64,000 nucleotides of DNA from Peronospora farinosa (lineage: Eukaryota; Oomycota; Peronosporomycetes; Peronosporales; Peronosporaceae), in the NCBI GenBank assembly GCA_947646735.1, contig CANTFK010000986.1, positions 372,001 through 436,000 of the forward strand, given 5' to 3'. Under the pieces are notes generated by a model that saw only the letters and a list, made by a program, of their open reading frames with translations, had not been told where the DNA came from and made no database searches. Within the stretch, counting starts at the first letter, position 1, and every line of letters begins with the position of its first letter. Shown here one piece after another: positions 45,562 through 56,000 of this stretch. The position numbers were made by a program, and so were the translations under genes.

Positions 45562-46917
45562 ATGATGCGTGGTTTGTGTGCTCCTGTGCGACTTGTACCA
45601 CGTCTCAGGGTCTCACGATTGCATCCGTTCGTGGCGCAACGATCTTTGATTGTGATGAATCAGCAGTATGCGCTGTTGCAAAGTCGGGTGGTGAGTACTT
45701 ACAAAGACACCGAGACATCTCACCGTCGACAATACATCAGTCTCTACAACTATACACCGCTGGATAAGACGAAGCTGCCAAAGCTCCGTCGAGAAATGAG
45801 CGAGCAATGGGAGAAACTAGGTATTGTGGGACGGATTTACATTGCGGAAGAAGGTATCAATGGCCAGTTGGTGGTGCCGGAACAAGTAGTGACTGTCTTC
45901 GAGCGGTCGTTCCCGCGCTTGCTCCGCGATGCAAAGCTCTTTTACGGCCAGTTGATCGAAGACAAGGCACTGCGTAACGCAAGTAAAGACGGAGTAAAAC
46001 CAGCTGAGCCATTCTGCAAGCTGGATGTTCGTGTTCGCAATCAGATTCTGCATGATGGTTTCCAAGGTGGCGAGCTAAATTTGCAGAACTCCGGTCGTTC
46101 GTTACCACCGGAGCAGTGGCATCACAAGCTCAAGATTAAAAACGACTTACAAGACTCAGACATACTTGTGCTCGATGTGCGCAACTTTTACGAACACGAG
46201 ATCGGACGCTTTGACGGAGCAACGAGGATTATGGTCGACACTTTCAGAGACACGTTCGATGCGCTGGATGAGATTCTAGAACAACATGCGAAAAAACATG
46301 ACGGACAGAAACCGAAAGAGATCATGATGTACTGCACGGGAGGTATTCGCTGCGAGAAGGTGGGCGCGTATCTGACGCAGTACAAGGGTATCTCAAATGT
46401 GCAAAAGCTGCACGGCGGGATCGTGAACTACGTGCATTTCTTGAAGGAGCAGCGTCAAGCGGCAACGCGTGCGCGTGCTCGCTGTGTGAGTGTTGGTGCT
46501 GATACGACGACCGATGATGACAATGTCCAGGAGGTGATGTCTCTGTTTAGAGGAAAGAACTTTGTCTTCGATCAACGATGTGTGGGCGACTTGACAGAGT
46601 CGGAGGAGGTAACAGACGATGTACTGGGTCAGTGTTTCCAGTGCGCTGAGCCTTGCAATCGTCATACCAACTGCAGCAATGTCATGTGTCATGGCCTGAT
46701 CTTGCAGTGTTTACAGTGTGCGAGAAGCATGGTTGGGGCGTGTAGTCAAGCTTGCATGCACGAATTTGTCAAGATGGAATCGATGACTCTGGAAGGTCAA
46801 CGCAACTACAGGAAAGAGAACGCGTTGAAGTGGAAGCCCAAGAACCCGAACTCAGCGTCTGCACTAAAGTTTATTAGATATAGGCCAGCTTCTCTCGAGT
46901 TATTGACAAACGCATAA
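45562..46917 (+). CDS. TrhO/UPF0176-type rhodanese protein (tRNA uridine hydroxylase family)
   Basis: Without introns, 451 residues from the ATG at 45562; the frame is open further up (ATG at 45397). I prefer 45562 because it opens a Met-Arg-Leu-Val-rich, acid-free leader like a mitochondrial presequence. The N-domain (about 55-190) has AEEGINGQL. The rhodanese domain (about 195-310) has VLDVRNFYEHEIGRF and the active-site loop YCTGGIRCEK with the Cys near residue 257. A Cys-rich C-terminal tail (CFQCAEPC, then CSNVMCHG, CLQC) is also typical. Bacterial TrhO makes 5-hydroxyuridine at tRNA position 34. Longer than bacterial forms (about 330) by the leader and tail. Confidence 0.85.
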   Translation: MMRGLCAPVRLVPRLRVSRLHPFVAQRSLIVMNQQYALLQSRVVSTYKDTETSHRRQYISLYNYTPLDKTKLPKLRREMSEQWEKLGIVGRIYIAEEGINGQLVVPEQVVTVFERSFPRLLRDAKLFYGQLIEDKALRNASKDGVKPAEPFCKLDVRVRNQILHDGFQGGELNLQNSGRSLPPEQWHHKLKIKNDLQDSDILVLDVRNFYEHEIGRFDGATRIMVDTFRDTFDALDEILEQHAKKHDGQKPKEIMMYCTGGIRCEKVGAYLTQYKGISNVQKLHGGIVNYVHFLKEQRQAATRARARCVSVGADTTTDDDNVQEVMSLFRGKNFVFDQRCVGDLTESEEVTDDVLGQCFQCAEPCNRHTNCSNVMCHGLILQCLQCARSMVGACSQACMHEFVKMESMTLEGQRNYRKENALKWKPKNPNSASALKFIRYRPASLELLTNA

Positions 46918-47269
46918 GGGCTGAACGAATCGGCTTCATGTTGCGATGACATTGTGATTGATATCTACGTAACACAAAACGTGGTTTTAGATTCAAAAGC
47001 GATTCAAGAAGCCCGACGTTTACAGCACAGTGTGCTACAAACGTAGAGCTTCTTCTATCTCTGAGGCAACGCTTCATTTTTCCCCCTACCTGGCTGAGTA
47101 CCACCAAATCGCTCGCAAAATGACGTCGCACAAGTACTCTAAGTCGTTACGAGAACAAAGCTTCGATGCGAAGTACCTAAATCTAAAAAAGGTATCAGTA
47201 CATTCTTATGCAAAGCACTATCGAGTTTGCGATGATGCTCTGCTCAATGATCTACAAACCTTAGGTCAC
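46918..47269. other. Spacer with an unassigned short frame
   Basis: It lies between the convergent TrhO and TRF4-like genes. A plus-strand frame (46995-47287) contains the stretch SKSLREQSFDAKYLN and could be the last exon of something, but no upstream exon or family match is apparent. A minus-strand frame overlaps it. I do not call a gene. Confidence 0.4.
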
Positions 47270-48748
47270 TTAGTATGCTCGACTTGAGCGTCCTCTCCAG
47301 CGTTTGTAGGGCGGCTCACTTCTATCATTTTGGCGCGTGCCTTTTGTCGATTCTATTGCGCGCTTCTTGTTTGCTTCTTCATTTCGCCGCATCTCGTACT
47401 GCTTGCGAATTTCTGCCGTCTTTTCAGGGTCGTGGTGCAGAATATCATAGCCAAAACTATCAGGTGGGTCTCTCTTCAACAGATTGCTATCTGCCTGAAT
47501 AATGGTGCCCAGAATGCTACCAGGAAAAGCACTGAAGTGACCGTGACGGTATATTTCGTTTTGTAGTACCTGGCGGGCATAGTCAAAAGAGCGTTTGACG
47601 GTCCGCATCTCATATGAGTTTTTGCCAATGTCCAGGCTCGGTTCGTTAGGGTTTTCCATGGCAATGAGGAAAGGTCTTCCAGCATCACACCAATGACGAT
47701 TTTCCTTGAAAAAGTACGAGCCACCATTGCGCACAGAGATACCAAGCTCTGTGTAGTTGAAATCACGTCCATACAACGTAAAGAATTCCACCAACAAAAG
47801 ACCCAAATTGTTAAATTTCGGATCATTGTGTTCAGCACCTAATGCGCGTCCATAATGCTGCAAGAAGCTGACCACCATCATCTGCAGCAAGAAAGATCCT
47901 ATACCACCTGAATACGTCTCATTTAGTCCTCGTTGTGCCATAAAGCACTTCAGCACAAGCGTCAGCGGACGGAACGACGGGTACACACGCATATAGTGCT
48001 TGACTAGATCTCCAGTTGCCAGGCCACCCGCCACATTGAATGACACGTCTACGTGAATGTCACTGGTCTTGTGCACCATTTTAACAATAGGAATCCGAGC
48101 TTTATCAATCACTTCCAAGTAACTTACCAGCTCTTTCTCCTCAAGACACTGTGCCAATTTATACAATGGCTCTTTTCCTTCCGGAACTCCAAAGAGGACC
48201 ATGTCAATGTCACTTTGAGGTAGAAACATCTGCGTATAGTGCGACCCAAAAGTCTCGACAGTAGCTCCAGGCCACAACTCTTTGACAATCTCTCGCATGT
48301 CATCAATCAACTTTGCTCGACTATTGAGTTCTTCCTCTGTCGGGCTCATAAAGTTCACAAAATCCATAATTTCTTCGTGTAGACACTCGTAGACATTGCA
48401 AGTATTGAAATAACCCTTGCGGTTTCTCATCCAGGGCCGTGTTTCCAGCATCAGAGCATGAATGGTCTCATTTTGAAGCTCTTTATCCTTGTTTTTATGC
48501 TCGTTTTCATCAGCTTGAAACTCAATAAACCCATCATCTTCCTCATCCAGTACTTGACTTTGGTTAATTACATTTTTAGCCAATCGTTTTTTCCCCTCTT
48601 TCGCAACTTTTGCTGCGTGTTTCGCTTTTCCTTTTGCTTTGATTTTATTCTTGGCTTTTTTCTTCTCGGCTGTCATCTTCTTGCCTTCACTATAGACGTT
48701 CCGTCCAGCAGTTTTACCTTTGAGATGAGCCGGTCGAGTCTTTACCAT
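47270..48748 (-). CDS. TRF4/PAPD5-type non-canonical poly(A) polymerase
   Basis: A single open frame of 492 residues starting at the ATG at 48748. After a very basic, Lys-rich N-terminus (about 1-75, nuclear localisation likely), the nucleotidyltransferase core shows GSHYTQMFLPQSDIDMV with the two metal-binding Asp residues near 181 and 183. The third Asp is in HVDVSF near 234. The central domain and PAP-associated domain follow (SGGIGSFLLQMM, then FNY and SVRNGG). The C-terminus is Arg-rich. TRF4 proteins add short oligo(A) tails to nuclear RNAs in TRAMP complexes for exosome decay. It is divergent with the TRA2-like gene across 328 bases. Confidence 0.9.
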   Translation of the reverse strand: MVKTRPAHLKGKTAGRNVYSEGKKMTAEKKKAKNKIKAKGKAKHAAKVAKEGKKRLAKNVINQSQVLDEEDDGFIEFQADENEHKNKDKELQNETIHALMLETRPWMRNRKGYFNTCNVYECLHEEIMDFVNFMSPTEEELNSRAKLIDDMREIVKELWPGATVETFGSHYTQMFLPQSDIDMVLFGVPEGKEPLYKLAQCLEEKELVSYLEVIDKARIPIVKMVHKTSDIHVDVSFNVAGGLATGDLVKHYMRVYPSFRPLTLVLKCFMAQRGLNETYSGGIGSFLLQMMVVSFLQHYGRALGAEHNDPKFNNLGLLLVEFFTLYGRDFNYTELGISVRNGGSYFFKENRHWCDAGRPFLIAMENPNEPSLDIGKNSYEMRTVKRSFDYARQVLQNEIYRHGHFSAFPGSILGTIIQADSNLLKRDPPDSFGYDILHHDPEKTAEIRKQYEMRRNEEANKKRAIESTKGTRQNDRSEPPYKRWRGRSSRAY

Positions 48749-49076
48749 GATTCCAATCTATTGACCACTGAAATGATGTCACTGGAAGTTCAAAAGAGTG
48801 ACGTTGATGTGGACGACATTCTCTATGTGTGTGATGTGGCCACACCTATTTCAACAATCTGACGACAAAATGGATAAAAACAAACGTTGGTTTTTTGTTT
48901 TTTTTTTGCTCCAATCGAATGGACGAGGTGTCACGTTGAAAAGGGTGATACATCACTTGATTAAAGTATTAAACTGGTCGACTTTAATTTCGTGCCATCC
49001 GTCCGAACCCGCTCGAAAAACGTATCCTTTCGTGACTCCACGCTATCTCAAAGATTCCTGACTTTAGACACGTCAG
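48749..49076. promoter_or_regulatory. Divergent promoter region, TRF4-like and TRA2-like genes
   Basis: 328 bases between the two start codons, with a T-run at 48895-48910 and no coding frame. It must contain promoters for both genes; I cannot point to a specific element with confidence. Confidence 0.45.
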
Positions 49077-50035
49077 ATGTCGGATCGTGCTTCCCCATCG
49101 CCGCGTCGTAGTCGTTCGCCATCTCCAGGGGTGCAAGCTGAAGACAAGACAAGTGTACGACTGGATACAGAGATGCAGGACGTCCATGAACGCAGTCGCA
49201 GTCATTCACTCGCTCGTTCTTCTGGAACCGCCCCTTTAAAAGACGTGGAGAATCCAGGCAACAATTTGTATGTTGCTAATCTAGCAACAAGAGTGGGACA
49301 AGTGGAATTGGAAGAAATTTTTACAAAATTTGGACGCGTGAGCAAGTGCGAAGTGATTGTGGACCCCGTGACACGAGAATCGAGGTACAAACGAGTGATA
49401 CTAATTGGGAAAGGATGGACTGCGAAAAAGCTCATGGGGGTTGTGAGTGTTTGATGTGGGGGTTTCTATGATACGTTGTTTAGGGGGTTTGGATTTGTAA
49501 CGTTTGATGACGTACGCGATGCAGAGGATGCAGTAAAAGAATTGAATGAGTAGGTGGAGCTGGAGTTGGAGTAAAGACGTTTGTTGATGAGAGAGAGAGA
49601 GCTCATTTTTTTGGGTGTCTTTGTGGCTGTAATTGTAGTCAAGAAGTACAGGGTCGGAAGATGAGGGTGGAGCATGCGAAACGGAAGCGTGGACACGAGA
49701 AAACGCCTGGACAGTGTGAGTAGAGGAGAGATCCGAGAGAGAATGGCAGGATTGCTAAGTTTTTTTTTGCTGCTATAAATTTATCGCTATCAGACCTTGG
49801 ACCGAGACTTGCTAGCGCAAAGTATGGTGGACGCGATCGATCTACCAGAGATCGTAGTCGTGACAGAGGACGACGGAGTCGTAGCCGAGACCGCGGCGGG
49901 TTCTCGCGTCGCTATGACGATAGAGAACGTGGTCGCTACGATGATCGGGACCGAGGGCATGGGCGATACGACGACCGCGATCGTGGCCGTGGAGGCTACG
50001 ACCGTGATACGCGCGATGACCGACGACGTCGTTAG
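49077..50035 (+). CDS. TRA2-like SR splicing regulator
   Basis: Four exons: 49077-49384, 49484-49549, 49639-49715, 49794-50035; total 230 residues. Layout is RS-rich N-terminus (about 1-55), one RRM (about 63-140) with RNP2 LYVANL and RNP1 GFGFVTF and the closing GRKMRVEHAKR block, a TPGQYLGP linker like the TPTPGIYMG of TRA2, and an Arg/Asp/Gly-rich tail ending RRRR. TRA2 proteins bind GAA-type exonic enhancers and promote exon inclusion. All four exons fit in phase. The exon 3 acceptor (TTGTAG/TCAAG) was chosen because it alone keeps the RRM in frame. Confidence 0.88.
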
Positions 50036-50474
50036 TCTGGACGCAGCTAAGCATATGATGACAGGTACCACTGCATTTGCTTTACGTATGCCAAATGGAC
50101 TGCATCAGAAGAAGAAAGGTACTGCTTTGACCTCAAGGTTCAGCTCGACACGTTATTCATTTTCCTGCGTGCCCAGCTTGTGTTTAATCCAACTAAATAA
50201 ATCCAAGCTCGTCCACTTATCCGTCGAACGCACGCATCGACAACCGCAGATGTCAGCATATGCAGAAGCAACAGTTGCAACACCACTAGATCAGATCAAC
50301 AAACGGACAACTCAACCTCACGTCAAGCAATTGATCGTCTTTTGAGCTGGTCACTTCCGTCATTCATTAGATACTGCCGCCACTCTGCTGCCAGAAAATG
50401 TAAACATTGGGGCCACGCCAACCGCTTCCATCTCCAAGCTTCGGTATCCAATCTATTGTTAACACTTTAGTCCA
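50036..50474. other. Spacer between convergent TRA2-like and PIG-B genes
   Basis: No gene seen. Both neighbours are transcribed toward it, so it should hold their 3' ends. Confidence 0.5.
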
Positions 50475-52829
50475 CTACTCGCGCTTGTACACCAACATGC
50501 TCGACACGACTTCTGAGGAATCTGCATCTCCACTCACGTCACTGTGGAAGAATGATGCTGTCTGCAGGCAAGAAAAGAGGAAGACAAAGTTGGACCGTGA
50601 CCAGCACAACGACAAGGGATCAATACGAGCGTACCTCGAGAAAGCGAATGTCAGCTAGGAGCGGTCTGATTTTGGCAGCCATCGTGGAGTACATCACGAC
50701 GTATGTCGGGAGCGCCAAGAACAACGAATCGTTAGCTTGACCGTTTGATGGCGATAAATGGTAGAGTTTCGTAAGGAATAGCCTTGGGTCGCGTTCAAGT
50801 TGGTGCGACTCGCACCCTTCGGGTCGCTCACGGTTACTACATCCACAATACATTCTTGTTTAGCGCATTTCCACTCACAGCACCTCGACTTCTTACGCTG
50901 GTGAACAATCTGGGAACCACATGGAGGTATTCTGGTGTAAAAAGCTGTAGTACGGTGTGGCATGGCAAGGAGTCCAAAAATGGATCGACACATCCCGATT
51001 TTCTACAACGAATGAAGATGGAATATAGAAGCTTATTGCTTTGTTTTTTGACAGCACACACAACGTAGTTGTAGTAGAGGTTACACTTACCTCGAATGCG
51101 ATCCGCTAGGTAGTCCATTACTTCTACGGGAGCACGCTGCACGAGTGAAGTGAGGCAAAAAATGACATTTTGCATCGAGTTACAAGCAAACGCACCTGGT
51201 GGCTTCGAGAAAGATAGTACGCAACGAGCACATTCGGCACAACTAATAAAAGTATAGCGAGTCGCAATAGGTTCCTTTGCGTTCTCTCACCAACCTGAAC
51301 ATAAAGCCTCCGTTCAAGTTTGCACAGGCAGTATCCAGCGTACACGAACGCAGGTGGAAGCAGCGGGAGCACAAATCGGAATTCTATAAACACAGCACAC
51401 GCAGAGTTAGAGCAGTTTAGATGGAAAAGATATAAGAGTCCGCAGGTTGCCTTTGTGGGAAGCATTGCTGTACACGAAAAGCGTCCACATAATCGTGCGC
51501 CCGAGGTCCTTCCTCGAAGGCTGAAAAAGATCGTTTGACAAGAGAGATTAGAACTGAGATTCAAGTATCAAAACCATGGAACTCAACCTGCCGGTACAGT
51601 AAGGTATCCGGCAATGACAAGCGGCAAAGTTGTGCCCACAATGGCAGGATAGCCCTGTGAGAAATACCAATTCCACGGATGTTCGCCATATAGTTTGTCT
51701 TTGCTCTGAACTCAACAAGCATATTCACAGGAGATGCGTTAGCCAAAAACATATTTCGCGATATAGCAGATCATGCGGTTACCTCTAGAACGTTAAACTT
51801 GAAGAAATTGAAAGGGACAAAAGTCCATTCGCCATATCCAAGACGATCAATGCACAACATTGTCAGCGTAGTGACAAGCGCGATTGGCAAAACCACACTC
51901 AACATGAGATGTGCCCGATCATGGGTCTGCAAGAAGTGCACAAGTCCAGGATATAGCCAAATGACAGCATTTGTCGGACGAAATAGCACACCAAGTGCTG
52001 CAAATACCAGCGCTAATGTGCGATTGCTGCGCTTGACTGGAGATATATCATCTGTTTTCTTCTTCTCAGCTTGATCCTCCTGTCATCATCAAACAAGTAT
52101 CGGTGATTCAATCCACAAAAGATTCCGCATAATTCCTTCGTCGACGTACTAAAAACTTCCATGGCCAAAATGCTAGTGCTGCTGTGGTACACAAAGTCTC
52201 GACACAATTGGAGAATGGACGGACCATGACGTAAAAGATAAACCAAGAAAAGAGCTGACACAGCAGCGTCCACTTGGCTGCCTTGGCGTCCAAATAATTG
52301 TGTGACAGCTTGTACAGGCAAAAGTCATTGGCAGCCGACAAAACTCCCTACAATTCTCACGTCAATGAGTCAACCCCATCACTCTCTTCCATTCTTGCTC
52401 TAGAAAAGCTCACTTGAAACAGCCGTGGGCCGTACGCCACCGCCCATCTTGAGTCTAAATTCTACAACATCACATTCTTAAAATTAAGCATAAAATTAAC
52501 CTTAAAGAAAACAATTTGAGCAGCATACGAGGAGCTTTAGCAGCTTGTAGAGTCCTGCAAATAGACCTGGATGCGCAAACCCACGCAGCTGAGCATCCTT
52601 TTGCCACTCCCATGTCCTGCAAATTACCATAAAAGACCAAGAAAACGTCAGGAAATAACACTAAATACCTATACAATAAAGTTATTTAGTTGAAGAGTTG
52701 GAGACTTTATATCACGCACAAATAGCCGTAACCAAAGACGAGACGATGCGCTACTTCCGTGCTCTGCCAGTATTCGTCCGGGTTGAACGACGTACGTACA
52801 AAGAGCGCATTCCAGATGCGAAAACCCAT
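50475..52829 (-). CDS. PIGB: GPI mannosyltransferase 3 (PIG-B, GT22 family)
   Basis: Twelve exons: 52829-52720, 52616-52529, 52461-52414, 52347-52150, 52079-51783, 51705-51598, 51520-51451, 51383-51196, 51136-51091, 51002-50897, 50836-50635, 50561-50475; total 515 residues (human PIG-B about 554). The enzyme adds the third mannose to the GPI anchor precursor in the ER lumen from dolichol-P-mannose. Family blocks, in order: [16 protein letters not shown] with the catalytic acidic pair, [51 protein letters not shown] and [10 protein letters not shown]. About nine hydrophobic segments span the chain. The seventh intron begins with GC (AAAG/GCAACC) instead of GT. All other introns are GT-AG. Confidence 0.9.
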
Positions 52830-53019
52830 CACAAGTGCCCAGAAAAGGCGTGTCGACACGAGCTTTTCCAGCATTTTACAATTAAAAATTACCTTAAAAC
52901 AACGGATACTTTTGTCTTAATTCGTACTCAAAACCGAGTCGATTGTCAGTATGTAGCCATATGTCAATTATGTAGCCATGTGTCAAGTATGTAGCCATGT
53001 GTCAATTGGTTTAGGATAC
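52830..53019. other. Short spacer between PIG-B start and VPS13-like stop
   Basis: No gene seen. It contains near-identical repeats of a TATGTAGCCATGTGTCAA-type word (two to three copies, 52955-53005), of unknown meaning. The PIG-B promoter must lie here. Confidence 0.5.
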
Positions 53020-56000
53020 CTAAATGTTGAAGACCTCGACCGTCTTCTTAAGAGCGTCAGTCAATGGCTTGGTGACAAAATCTGGAGTTTCTTGAGTCCC
53101 GACCTCGAGTCGAGATGCAGCAGTTGGTACAAAAAAGCGCGTGCCTCGAGAATGACGCATACCTTTGCCAGCGGCGTGGGCCAGGGACGACTGCCACATC
53201 TCGAGCTCTTGCGTGGAAGCAGCTACCAGCACCACTTCGCTCTGCACGCGCTCAACGACTTGACCACTGTCCAGCTGCAGTGTAACCAGCGGTTCCGACC
53301 GAGTAGCGTTCGTAATACGTAGACAGCGTGCATCACCCACGTCCGCCTCCAGTCGCACGTGACCAAGCGGAATGATACCGCGTAGCTGCTTGCGATTCGA
53401 GAAATAGTAGAGGCAGTTGCGACTCAAGACAAACCAGCGACGTACCGTTGTGAATCCACCCTTTTTCAGCAAATAACCATTGAGACTTGTGTCCGAAGGC
53501 CAGAGTTCCTGCTCTTCAGCAGTTGACGAGCCAAAGCTGTGCCACATAACATCCAAAAACACATTCATGTCTCGCTCGTGACCATCATATGTCTTGAGAG
53601 ACGGCCGCAAACGCGGACCCATTGGTAAACTATCCACACCGACACTCAGGTGAAGACATATCCGTGCCGCACTCTTCTGCCACTCGACACGGTAGATGTA
53701 CCGCAATGGTGTCATCCATTCTACTACAGGCTTGGTTAGCGACCCTACGTTAATGTAAAGAACGCGCTGCTCCGTCACAATCAACCAGTGTGTTACCTGA
53801 ACCTTTAGGTTTGTAAGCGACTCATCCACTGCGTCATTTCCAGATCCTGGTCCAGCTAAGGATAGCCGACGTAATCGCGCCCTACTCGTCGATCCAAACT
53901 CAACTTCTCCCTCTTCCACATTCCTGGGCTTAGGCGTAGTGATATCCTGCATCAGTTCCTCGGCACTTTCAAACTGAACTGTGAGAGGCCGAGATGTGCC
54001 ACGCAATAGCGCTAACGTTTCATGAAAGCCAATGCCACGTACATCCACACCGCCAACGCCAATGAGATAATCTCCTTCCTGTAACACCTGTTGTCCAGGG
54101 GCAATTTGCCCGCGAGCCTTAACCTTTGATCGAGCGGTCTCATTCATCGCCTTGATTGTCACGTTTTCGCAATAGAAGTCCGTCTCCAGATCCATCCCTA
54201 GCTTCTTCTGATTAAATACTACCTCATACCGAAGCTTGCGTCCACTTGTCTCGCCGGTACCTGCATTTGGAGGCTCGCCAGCAGCGCGAAGACGTTCATC
54301 GCTTTCCTGGAGGGTTCGCCGCAGAGACTTCGTGCGCTGGCAGGTTGAGTCATTGTTACTCTTTGACTTGGCATTTCCAACGCTGCCACTACGCCGTCGA
54401 TCTCGAGCTTCGCGTGTGAGATCAGCAGCACTCACAGACTGCAAGATCTCATTATAGAAAACGATCTTCTCACCAGACAGCCGATCACCACCGACCCTCT
54501 TGAGCAGTTCATAGGCAATCGTATCAGCTTCTTTATAACATTTAAGCTCATTGTAGCGTCCAAACACACGTGGCCGCCGGACGCGCTGCATGTTCTCTCC
54601 GTTTTGCAATGACCGATTACGCACGCCTTGAGTAGCACGTGATGCAAAATCAAAGATACCTGCTACAGGCTTAACAGGAAGCCCAATGATTCCGGTGATT
54701 GTGCCTCGCACAAAGCCTACAGCACCACTCTCATGCGCGCCTCGCATAGGGTTTAACACAAGGCCAGCAACACCCTCATAAACACCGAGACTAAGTTCTC
54801 GTGAGCCTTGCACCAGTCCTTCGCGTAGCCCACGGACGTGGCGTCGACGTGCGCGAGCACGATTCTGTTGGTAGTGATCATCAAGACTCAAGTTTGCGAA
54901 TCCTTGCCCAAAGGTACCCGAAATCTTACTGGCTGCGTCAAAGGTACCATCCACTGTATTTGACATCAAACTAGCTGTGCCCTTTGCCAAGCCTTTGCTG
55001 AAGCCCTTGCCACCAATCTTCAACCCTTCCAGAGGTTCATAGACAAAGTCGCGCACTCCCGTACCAATATGGTCCAAGAGTCCGACAGGATTTCCTAAGA
55101 AGTCAAATGATCCCAAAATTTTGTGAAGCTGCTTCCATAATTGGCGGGTGTAATACTTCGACACTCGGCGAGTCAGGTCATCGCTCGTTCCGAAGGCGTG
55201 TTCAATCATCAGAGCGTTCAAACGCACAGGGGCGTTATCAAGATCGGGCACGTGCATCGTCAGACTAGGAATCGCCCAGGTCATTGATGATGAGTCATCC
55301 ACGCTACTATCACCAACCGAGGACGGCCCAGAAGTTAAACACTTCCTTTCGTCGGCATGGCTACCTCCTAACTTCGACTTCTTAAAGCTAGCCGCTTCGT
55401 GAAGGCTTATAGTCGTTTTCGCCTGGAATACATCACTGCGAAATGTGATATCAAAGTCCATCGGATGGATGTGCAATAAAGCAAAATACACCTTTCGCGC
55501 CTCCGTGGACGAGGTTGTAGTGTACGATTCCAGACTCTTCAGTGGATTAAGCTCTTCACTACGAGTATTCTCCCTGTACTCCGTCAGAGCCTCCAGCATC
55601 GTTTCAATTGGAATGGTCTCCATTCGTATCTCACCGCTACGATTTTGTGACCGGTTCTGTCCCCAGGACTGAGACATCTGCACACCACAAGTCACATATA
55701 AAGAAAACGTCAGAACTCAGCACATGTCTACAGCATCTAGCCCACTATTTTGAAAAACATACCGACGCCACAAATGCTCGGGCTGACACCAAAAGATCTT
55801 CGTCCAACTGGGTAATGACTGGATACAACCAGAACGAACAATGCTTAAAATAATCAGTGTTGGCCTGTTCGTTAGACCACGCACAACAGAAGTGCATTGC
55901 AGCAACATTCGCCTGGTGATACTTGCAATCAGCGCAACTGAAGATATTCTGGTTGGAGATCAGGCCTACATTTCCCTGGGATTCATCATTGACATTGTCA

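Noticed and set aside
46874..47131. 85-codon minus-strand frame after TrhO
   Set aside because: It overlaps the TrhO end, has no recognisable domain and is contradicted by the equally weak plus-strand frame.
49797..50345. 182-codon plus-strand frame with Val/Thr-rich sequence
   Set aside because: It is the wrong frame over the Arg-rich last exon of the TRA2-like gene; the correct frame is in phase with the RRM.
52698..52994. 98-codon plus-strand frame
   Set aside because: It is opposite the first PIG-B exon, whose NPDEYWQ motif shows the real coding strand.
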